Positions 1-9,800 of a DNA stretch of 11,382 nucleotides are shown here, piece after piece; within the stretch, counting starts at the first letter, position 1, and each line of letters opens with the position of its first letter. The notes under the pieces are model-generated. The model saw only the letters and a program-made list of their open reading frames with translations, searched no databases and had not been told where the DNA came from. The position numbers were made by a program, and so were the translations under genes. The DNA comes from Phoronis ovalis (Eukaryota; Phoronida; Phoronidae), in assembly GCA_028565635.1 (NCBI GenBank), contig JAOXYB010053712.1:1-11382 (forward strand). The letters are read 5' to 3'.

Positions 1-155
1 CGGGTACAAACATGGCCGCCAGTCGGCCATCTTGGAAGTAATCGAGGTCAAAATTGTGTCTGACCTGTGCTTTGACCGGTACTTACCTGTACCAAATACG
101 AAGGTGATCTGACAAAAGCTGAAGCCGTTATAGCAACACAAAGAAAAGGTTACAT

Positions 156-173
156 ACGACGACGACGACGACG
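156..173. repeat. ACG microsatellite
   Basis: There are six perfect ACG units, followed by a GC-rich CCGCATGCGG palindrome. Confidence 0.9.
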
Positions 174-192
174 CCGCATGCGGTACGGCTAT

Positions 193-225
193 ATGCCCAT
201 TCACTTATTACATAGTGATGGGCAT
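193..225. repeat. Short hairpin
   Basis: ATGCCCATTCAC pairs with GTGATGGGCAT across a 10-base AT loop, with one bulged base. The cause is unknown; it could be a transposon end or a chance stem. Confidence 0.6.
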
Positions 226-699
226 AAAAAGGAAACTTAATTGACATTCTATGTAATCATTTTTGATAAAGTAAATTTCAGTACGTGAAATAGTAAAAGT
301 TAGAAATGTTTCCTATATCATTTGTATGCTTAATGCAGGTCATACTGTATACACCACTAACACATTATGTTGTAGGATTGCCAACACTTGTATATACTTG
401 TAGTAATATTGATAATAGTGAGAAAGGTATTTCGAGGACATTTTATCTGTAAATTTCATGGAATTCTATAGGGAAAACCTAAATGGTTAATAGGCACTAA
501 AGGATTGTTACATCTCATAAACTGATAGTAGAAATAAAACACATAAAAATAAACAATACACTGACAATTTATTTTAAATATAAATAGTGTGATGATTGCT
601 AAATAAATCACACTCTGATAAATCTGTGCTTGCAAAACATTAGTTCACATCAGTAAAAGTAATCTTAGAACCAGTTCTATTTTAGCGTAATAACCTTAC

Positions 700-822
700 C
701 GTTACAGCTCTTTCCATCTGCATTAATTATATATCCTGAATGACAGACACAGGTAAAACTTCCCATTGTATTACTACAAGTATGATTGCAGTCATGCGTG
801 TTTCCTGTACATTCATTAATAT
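700..822 (-). CDS. EGF exon 7: calcium-binding EGF-like domain, last one in the window
   Basis: This 123-bp phase 1-1 exon encodes [27 protein letters not shown] and [14 protein letters not shown], with six cysteines and intact calcium and hydroxylation signatures. The acceptor is ATATTGTTACAG and the donor AACG|GTAAGG is strong. A good phase 1 donor here means the gene continues beyond the left edge. I found no further EGF motif in the 699 bases below it. Confidence 0.88.
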
Positions 823-3800
823 CTGTAACAATATTAACACAATCTCTAAAAAGAATGTACATGCATTAGTAAAACACGTGCACATAAACTACAAATGTGA
901 GAGCAGCCATGCGTGTACATGTGTTCTATACATTCGTCAAAATCTGAAAAAAAAATTAAACATAATATATACATGAACACATGACAATGAAATAACAGAG
1001 TGCGTTTATTGTGGAAGGTTTAAACCCTTTGTAGCGTTTCGCCTCTTACTACCAGATCAATATACATCAAACCTTTCATTATATTTACTAAGTAAAGAAA
1101 GAAGAAGTGGGAAAATGGAAACGTACTTGGCTGCAACTCATAACAAGTACATTTCAACCCTTAAATGTTCAGCAATGCAAAACATCTTTTTATGCCATAA
1201 TGGTTTCTTTAAAATGTTTAACGTTTTTATCTAACCGTCACAATTCTTGCCGTATGCATTCAGTCTATATCCTGATTTACAGTCACGGGTAAAGCTTCTA
1301 ATTGCATTCCTACAAATCTGATTACATTCATCAATATCTGACAAAAATCAAACACTATACATAGGACAATATTTCGTGCTATAAGCAGCGTGTATTGAGC
1401 ACATGGCAATGAAGTAATATTGTACCAACCATAATGGAATGCTTTCAACTTTTAGCATTTCATCTCTTACTATCACAATAATCTACATTAAGACATTTAT
1501 TACTACGTAAAAAATGAAAGGGGAATGAAAACGGGATTTGTTGTAACTCATACCAAGTAAACTTCAATGTTTGAATGTTCAGCAATACAATACAGTACAA
1601 TTACATTATTAATGATTTCTTCAAATCTTTAAGCATTTTGTATCTTACCGTCACAATTCTTGTCATCTACATTCAGTCTATATCCTGAATTACAGTCACA
1701 GGTAAAACTCCCTATTGTGTTACTACAAGTCTGAGAGCAGTCATGCGTGTTTTCTATACATTCATTAATATCTACAAACAATATAAACGAAATAATGTCA
1801 TCAATATCTGAAAAAAAAATCAGTAGACCATATAGTGCAGATTTTCCGTACATTAGTAAATCAGCATAGTATACATGACAGTGAAATAACATGAGATTAT
1901 TTATGAAATATTTTCAATCATTGTAGCAATTCATCTTTTACTGTTACAATAATCCGCATTAAGACATTTATTCAAGTAAGAAAAATGTAAGAAGGAAACA
2001 AGAAACGCTTTGTGTCGAAACTCATAACTACTGAAGTTCAGTGATTAAATTTTCATAAACGCAAAAATTCCTTAAAATCAAACATCGTAATGATTTTTTC
2101 CCCAATCTTTTTAGCATGCTTTTCTTACCGCCACAATAATTGCCAGCTACATTCAGTCTATATCCCGACCTACAGACACAGATAAAACTTCCCACGGTAT
2201 TATTACAGGTTTGATCGCAGTCATTCGAGTTTTCTGTACATTCATCAATATCTGAAAAATTAAACATAGTATCTAGAACGATTATTCACGTATTCATAAA
2301 GATGACAACACAGCATCATGCGCATGACAATGAAACTTATGAGTCTTATCAGTCTTTGCAACTTTCCGACTCTTTCCGTCACATAAACTGTATTTTAAGA
2401 AAGTTGCAAAAACTAAAAGTGAGAAAACGCTGTTTTTGTTGCAATTCGTAACAACTGAACTTTAATGTTTAATTGTCCAATAATGTAAAATTATCTTTAT
2501 GTTCAAATGCCATAACGATTTGTGTGAATCTTAGCATCTTTTCATCTAACCGTCGCACTTTTTTCCATCTGTATTTAGTCTATATCCTGAATTACAGCCA
2601 CAGATGAAACTTCCTATTGTATCAGTACAAGTTTGTTCGCAGTCATGCGTGCTCTCTGTACATTCATCAATATCTGAAAAAAAATCAGTAGACCATATAG
2701 TGCACATTTTCCGTACATTAGTAAAACAGCATAGTATACATGACAGTGAAATAACATGAGATTATTTATGAAATATTTTCAGTCATTGTAACAATTCATC
2801 TTTTACTGTTACAATACTCTGCATTAAGACACGTTCAAGTGAGAAAAATGTAAGTAGGAAACAAGAAACGCTTTGTGTCGAAACTCATAACTACTGAAGT
2901 TCAGTGATTAAATTTACTTAAATGCAAACATTCTTTGAAATCAAACCTTGTAATGATTTTCTTTCAAATCTTTTTAGCATGATGTTCTTACCGCCACAAT
3001 TCTTGCCATCTACATTCATTCTATATCCAGAGCTATCATTGTATTGTTTCATCTCTTACAGTTACAATAATCTCTATTAAGACCTTTGTTCAAGTGACTC
3101 GTTATAATTAAACATCATAATGTTTTTTTCAAATCTTTTTAGCAATTTTTTACCGTCACAATTCTTGCCATCTACATTCAGTCTATATCCCGAGCTACAG
3201 GCACATATAAAACTTTCCACGGTATTACTACAAGTTTGATCGCAGTCATTCGTGTTCTCTATACATTCATCAATATCTGAAAAATTAAGCACAATATATA
3301 TAATGATTATTCCCATATTCATAAAAAATGACAACACAGTATCGTGCGCATGACAATCAAATGGTTTCATCTTTGTAGCATTTCAAAATGTTTGCAAATT
3401 TATAATCTATGAATTGGATACAATTCACCAGCTCAAACCCGAAAAATGGCAGCCATATGGGATTTTTTCCGATCACAGAAAATTCGCCAACAACCCTTTC
3501 GAATTCCAAATTTGAGAGTATTAAGTTTATTTATTTTTGCAAGATGAATACTACTATAAACTAAAATAAAACCATTTGGTTTGCATGCCTTGCATCATTT
3601 GCTCTAATTACGAAGAAATACGCAAAATCAATTTTTTGTCAGGTAAAAACCATACATTGAACTTGAGTAGGTTTCGAAGACACACTATAAAATATGCAAA
3701 TTCAAAAAGTATGGTTATGTGGCTAATGTTTAAAATATATATGATATGTTGTGACGTAACAGCGGCGAGGTATATTGGAAACATACCAATACAGGTAAAG

Positions 3801-6800
3801 CCATCATTATCAACTCTAAACCCTGATTTACAGCCGCAAATAAAACTTCCTATCGTATTGGTGCAAGCGAAGAAATTTGCAAAATCCATTTTTTGTCAGG
3901 TAAAAACTATACAACTTGAGTAGGTTTCGGGAAAACACCATAAAATATGCAAATTTAACAAAATAGTTAACTGCTCCATAGAACAATTTTTGAATAAATT
4001 AAATTTCAATACAGTAGGTGAAAGTGCATAACTTAGAAAAAATATGGTTATGAGGCCAATGGTTAAAATAGATATAATATGTTGTGACGTAACAGCAGCA
4101 AGGTATATTGGAAACATACCAATACAGGTAAAGCCATCATTATCAAGTTTAAAGCCTGAGTTACAGCCGCAGATAAAACTTCCTATCGTATTGTTGCAAG
4201 TGTGATCACAATTATCTGTGTTTTCTGCACATTCATCAATATCTGCAAAATGGTGTAAAATTGTATTAAATTCTGTAATACTCGTCATTTTGTAGGTACC
4301 TTTCACAAAGAAAATTAATATATAATTTAATATTCATCACTACGATATGCTACTCATGAAAATGTTCGGTGATAAGTTAAAAAAGAAATGGGTTGATATT
4401 AAATGCGATGTTCAATATTCAAAAATGTTAAGACGGCAATTAACTTAACCTGTTGCGGTAACACCCGGTTCTGTAGTGTTAATTAGTTGTTCCATTTTAT
4501 TTACTATTTCCATAGTAGCCGTGTCATTTATTGTATACTGATCTCCTCTACCAATGCAAGAATGTATGTGCTGTACACTCGACGTAGCAACGGCATCCAC
4601 TATGTCACCAACATCAGCTGCGTTAAACTTCACCTTCATGATTACTTCATGAGTAACTAACTCCTTGCATCCAGGGTTTAAATAGTAGTTTTTAAAGCTT
4701 TTACGTTCGTGCCCTTTTGAATCCAACAATCTGTGGATGCAAAAAGTTTACTCTCACATAATTTAAATAAATGCTTTAAAAGGCTTTCATTATAGTAAGT
4801 TAGCAAGTTATTTTTGAAGTGATACCGCATCGAATGTTATAAAATATAATAAATATTCAAATTCTAACGCTGTAGGACCGAAATGAAAGCGCGCTTGCGT
4901 ACCTGAAAGTAATCCGTACAAACTGTGGTTCAGTTGAAGGGTTTATTATCCTTTCGAATTTTCCTGTTATTAGATAGACCTGATCAGCAAGTACTTGTGA
5001 GGGAGCCACAATCGTGGCCACACCATACGAGCCTTCAGTCACTACGCGCACCTGCGTTAAAAACATATTAGTATATAACTACTTGTATACAATGACTGAA
5101 GTCTCTCTAGAGAGTCTACTTGAGTAAGGTCCGTTTTAAAAATTTGAATATTAAGTAATTTTTATAAATTCATAAAAAGACGATAAATATTACTCTTGAC
5201 ACCTGCCTTTATTAGTATAGTTACTTGTAGTATGTCACATCCGCCTGTCACATTTAGCCATTGGGAACTGGAAAGATAGGTTACAAATTTAATCATATCA
5301 ATTTCGTTTTCAAAAAGCGAGAAAGAAAGAGATATTTACCTGGTTGATGCATTTAGAAGAGACCACGATTTTGTCACCCTCAGAGTTTTGTTTCGATGTT
5401 TCTATCCTCAGAGACGTACTGTCTATAAGAAAAGTGCCATATATCGTGTCTGCCTCGACAAAATAGGCAGAGTCGATGGTACTTAATATTGTAGAATTCC
5501 TAACTGTGTTATTAAAATGCAGTCTAAAGTAAATTGTCGCAATGTACTTATTTCCATCTGCGAATCTGAAATGCAATAATGATATAAAACAAAAAACATA
5601 CAGTATACATACATGTGTGTACGATAAACATTTTGTTTAGATACAGCAAAAAAATGAACTAAATTGATGACATTTCGTCTTATATTGGAAAATTTCAACG
5701 GATGAATAACTGGTTTCTTGAACTTACAACCAGATAGCTTACCTGATGCTATTAATGTCATTGGACAAGTAAGCAGATGACAGATTCGATGCCACGAAGA
5801 TCATTTCAAACTGCAATATATACATATATATCACAAATCAATTAAAAGTAAGAATAACAAACATACATACTTAGTCTAGTGATTATGAATAATAACAATA
5901 TCTGATGTTATTTTCACAGGCGACTATGAAGCCTTAACGAGCCTATTTTGTATATCTTATAACAAAATGTGCAAATGTTTACTTATAAATTTCTCACCTC
6001 CTGACAAACTAGTAGAGTCAATCTATGAAAGTCATCAGTAGATGTGTTATCTAAAGCAGGTTGATACTGTATATGCAGGACTGTCATTTGGCCATCAAAG
6101 CTATAAACTAAAAAAAGAAATTAAGTAAGTACAGCAAAGAAACTGTACTAAACAATACGGCACGAATCCCAGGGGTCCGACTCAAATCAATGGTTGGTAC
6201 AAAGGGTGGTTTTTAAGAACTAAGCACGCCGGGTAAGCACGTTACCGCGCGTTACTCATCCCGCGTTCTAGCATTTAGGGTTACATTTTTCGATAAAATA
6301 TACAAAAGGATACCTTATTTGTTTAACTGTTAACTGTACGCATTTAGGGTATCGAAATCGATCAAAACCGGGATCAAAACCGCCAACCACTTGACTAAAT
6401 TTTGCCTACAAAGTTAATTTGCCATCAAGTTCGAGAGAATTTTCCATAATTTCGTTTCCCGGGCGTTTTCCAAAAAAAAATCTCAATCCATTTAGGGTCT
6501 AAAATTTCTTCCAGTCAGTGAAAAGGGGTCAAAATTTAAAAATGGGAAACCGCGTTTAGAGGATTCCATGCATATTATTATTTCATCAAGTTTCCAAACA
6601 GTATCAAAACGTTTGTAAAAAATTCGTAACATAGAACACCAGTAATAAGGAATCATGCTGTATTTGGTTTCTTATTTTACCATGACTGTGTCTAAAATAT
6701 TTTGCTATGATCTAATTGTAACCATCAGAGAGTAAAATTGTAAATATCATCAAATTTAGAACATCAAACATAGTAGCAAGTGCATTTTTGAAACCATCTT

Positions 6801-9800
6801 GAATCTTTATTGGGTGTTACATCACTCGCATTGATGAAAACATTAGCGTTCAACTTTGTTTCATGTGAATGCTAGATGTACTTTACTTTCAAAGATTCGT
6901 TGCCCCAGGAATAAACACTGTTTGCCTATGCAGTCAAAAATACTACAGAAATGTAAAATATCAAGGATTTTTATAGCCGATTTTATAGAATGTTCATTGA
7001 TTACTTTTGCCAATTTCCTTTCCTTTGGGTGTTGACTGACAGTATAAAAAAGTTTAAAGAAAATCGAAAAAAGCAATACAGCTTTTGGACCTGGACCATT
7101 CAAAATTAAAGTAGTTATTTGGACATTAATATTAATTAACAAGGAATACAACTTGACTACTAAATATATTGAATTGAACAGAATATTAATCTTGCCCTTT
7201 ACACCTTTTGCTCCTTTTTAATTTTAGTCACACCTTTCTATCCAAATAAAACCCCACAAGATGACACAACAGAGTTGATAATCTATGAACACTAAAAACA
7301 TGAATGTAAAACATGAGCCAAGATTCAATCAAATATTATATCATTATCTGTATATTTTTTTCTCCTTAACATCTTCATATTAGTGTAATGCATTTTTGCA
7401 GTCTATTACATGACTGTATACTCTGCCATAGGCATGATGACAAATATTGCAAGTATTAGGGATCATCTCAAAAGTTATCACAATGACTAGAAACGTATAG
7501 CGTTTAATATAGGATTTACCCCCCCCCTGGTCAAACGTAGGGGGGTTAGTGATATGTTTGCCCTATCCGCCAGTTGCGAGCCTAGGGGTTTCGGGGGCAA
7601 TATTTGGTGCTATTTCCTGCAATCTGGTGCATTCTGGAACTCAAATTTGACATGACACATTGTCATTTTTTATAGTAGAAAACGCAAAGTTGATTCATGA
7701 ACGAATATTGATCGTGCATTATCTAATTTAACTTTTTACTACAACATCGCCTGAATTTTAATAGTGCTATCAGAAAAAGACATTTCCAAGGCAGATGTTC
7801 TCCTGATAACAAGTTCTGAATCAATTAGAGTCACCGATAGCAGCATACATTTTTCCAGTGTGTGTCATTCTGATTTCAGCACGTTAAACACAGACTGGAC
7901 GTCACGCACGTGTAAAAACTATAATCTGACAACCAATTTCAAGAGCGAAATCATCGATAAATTCTATTTAAAAAATATTTACCCTAACCGATAAACTTGT
8001 ATGTTTTGATACAAAGCTATTTACAAACGTCAGATACCTGTTTAAAGGCTAATACCAAATAATGTCAGCTGTTTAGACATCTTTTTTGTGTGTATCGTCT
8101 GCACTGCAGTGACCTAAATAGGTCGTCCCGCTTTACGACTGTCGTATCCCTATGCCTTTTGATGCAGGTACTTCACTGTCCTTTCTCTTCCACCAATTTC
8201 GTACATTATTGCACACTTGTATGAATGTTCATTGAGTAGTAGAATAAATAGAACCTAAAACTTCTATATTTACTAAGGAATGATTTTTAATAAATATCTT
8301 ATATACTAGGCATGATTTTTTCATTTCGCACTAACCCATAAAAGATTTTACCCCCCTGCCCCCTATATTAAACGCTATAGGTTTGGGGTCATTGCGATAA
8401 CTTTTGAGATGATCCCTTACCTCTTTCTACTTCGCCAGACATAGTTGTATTTGCTTGACTAACCTTCACTGACTTGAATCCCGTGGTACCTGCCGGTAAA
8501 TTTGTTAATGCAGTTGATAAAATAAACTTGCAAAATTTTCCGGTGGCATGAACTTTACGGCACAATAAATTCAAATATAAATTTTATGATATAATTTAAA
8601 TAGCGAACATAGTTATCCTTGATGACAACTTGAAAAAATTGCGTATGTTAAGTGATCTAGGGAAATCTATGATTTTGGAAAGGCACGTCCAAAATATCAA
8701 GTACCTTTCAGATGCATTGCTGGGATTTAACTAAAAAAGAAATGTAAAGAAAGATATTGCTATATACTTGCGCAGAAACTGGAATTCTTACTAAAAGGCA
8801 TAACAAAAATCATCTATTTTTATATAATGTGCACAGTTCAGTGATTTAGAAAAAAGTATCCTATTTGTTATACCAAATCATAAATTTGTCGAGGTTGAAA
8901 GGGTTCGTACCAAGCAGTTTTTGGACAATGATCGCTAAAAAACAAACAGTCAATTGAATGATAAACTCCATAAATTCATGCACTATGGACAATCATAATT
9001 AGGCGCTAAAAACATATACGTGCGTACTACAAATCGTTATCTGCTACAGCTCCGTTCGTACGAGCTTGTTGACATCCGTGCTAAAATCTCGAAGAACTCT
9101 TTGAGCTACATTTTTGTATAAAAGTACTATAAGACCAAAAAAAATGTTACATTCCCTACAAGTTTCTAGAAGCGAGATTCGATCGTCGATTTAGATCAGG
9201 GGGTCAAAGTTCTTGTGATCTAGCGTGATGTTAGAAACATTTTGCGCATTCGCAAATCGTCACAGGGGGTTATGCAATTGCACGAAACGGTTAGCTTCAT
9301 CACGACGTGTTTTGTATCCGGGTTCCAATGTAGACAAGTGTGTTAAAATGTAATTTTTTTGAAATCGTTCTTGAAAGGTATCAGAATTTAACACCAGATA
9401 ATGAAGAAGTGACTATTTTTGTGTTGAAAGTTGAAGAAACTGGATTTGTGATCCGATCGGTGTGTGGATTGAGTGCAGGTACTTGATATTTGAAGCATAA
9501 ACATTAGTTGGAAGAGGAGGCATAGTAAAAAAACTGACCCATTGGTTTCAGGACCTGCTTATATATAGGAGGCTGCGCATGGATAGTATATCATACATTT
9601 ATTTATTTAAAAATATAACTACACTAGATTACACAGGATGGATAATATATCAAACATTTATTTATTTTAAAATATAACGACACATGCTCGCCAGGTGACC
9701 GTGAGCTTCATGCCATGCTGGGTCACATAGCACTTAAAACTTATATAATGACCTATATCGACGATTGGTTTCACCTCCTAGAACGGCTAGAATGTTTCAG

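Larger units (their letters stand above)
1..699. other. Intron or 3' flank without recognised exon
   Basis: No EGF motif or long frame is seen. The stretch holds a six-unit ACG microsatellite (156-173), a hairpin (193-225), a perfect 8-bp inverted pair AGTGTGAT/ATCACACT (586-593, 607-614) and otherwise AT-rich sequence. Near the left edge, sequence such as ATGGCCGCCAGTCGGCCATC is more GC-rich and looks like dispersed repeat sequence. The gene presumably continues further left, because EGF exon 7 has a phase 1 donor. Confidence 0.6.
690..4245 (-). repeat. Tandem array of EGF exon-plus-intron units
   Basis: The exon ends 700, 1236, 1649, 2129, 2551 and 2992 are 413-536 bp apart, and the introns between them share blocks. 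Examples are the AACTCATAAC-like stretch (near 1136, 1547, 2018, 2888) and the polypyrimidine and TCAG region after each TTCATCAATATCTG. So the repeating unit is the exon with its intron, not the exon alone. The array spans seven usable EGF exons and three relics, and all usable exons have the same phase. Confidence 0.85.
7459..8416. mobile_element. PIF/Harbinger-like non-autonomous DNA transposon, 958 bp
   Basis: The element starts GGGATCATCTCAAAAG and ends with its reverse complement. The terminal inverted repeats run about 55 bases (7459-7513 and 8362-8416) with five mismatches. Direct TTA copies flank it (7456-7458 and 8417-8419). A 3-bp TWA target duplication and termini beginning GGG are typical of PIF/Harbinger elements. 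Just inside the repeats are C and G runs. The interior has one 76-codon open frame (7764-7994) without a recognisable transposase motif, so I take the element as non-autonomous. The inverted-repeat mismatches suggest it is not newly inserted. It lies in intron 3, against exon 3. Confidence 0.78.
6108..8420 (-). other. Intron 3 (exon 3 to exon 4), 2.3 kb
   Basis: It holds the 958-bp transposon (7459-8416), a higher-GC block at about 6160-6550 with three ATTTAGGGT copies, and AT-rich sequence at 6550-7450 with no coding signal that fits the gene. Exon 3 joins exon 4 directly in phase, so no missing exon is required here. Confidence 0.65.

Noticed and set aside
87-108. Possible 22-bp micro-exon on the minus strand with a perfect donor (CAG|GTAAGT)
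   Set aside because: The donor is excellent and an AG lies 22 bases upstream in phase 1, but the peptide is too short to recognise and the area looks repeat-like. It needs transcript evidence.
740-976. Plus-strand open frame of 78 codons
   Set aside because: It is the shadow of EGF exon 7 and the relic at 889-943 on the opposite strand.
3576-3923. Plus-strand open frame of 115 codons
   Set aside because: It is antisense to the duplicated EGF relic and intron. Its internal similarity comes from the tandem duplication, not from a protein repeat.
6273-6498. Interstitial telomere repeat suggested by TTTAGGG words
   Set aside because: The three copies are far apart, not in tandem, and TTTAGGG is not the usual animal telomere unit.
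6861-7151. Minus-strand open frame of 96 codons in intron 3
   Set aside because: Its composition is that of AT-rich intron, it has no domain, and its splice sites do not fit the gene. Exon 3 joins exon 4 in phase without it.
7764-7994. Plus-strand open frame of 76 codons inside the transposon
   Set aside because: It has no recognisable transposase or DNA-binding motif and is short enough to occur by chance. It may be decayed element sequence, but nothing supports a gene.
8111-8124. Perfect palindrome GACCTAAATAGGTC
   Set aside because: It is a short palindrome inside the transposon, without partner sites or a known binding factor in this context.
9290-9345. tRNA-like internal promoter or SINE
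   Set aside because: GGGTTCCAAT resembles a B box, but no A box, cloverleaf or poly(A) tail is seen at the right spacing.
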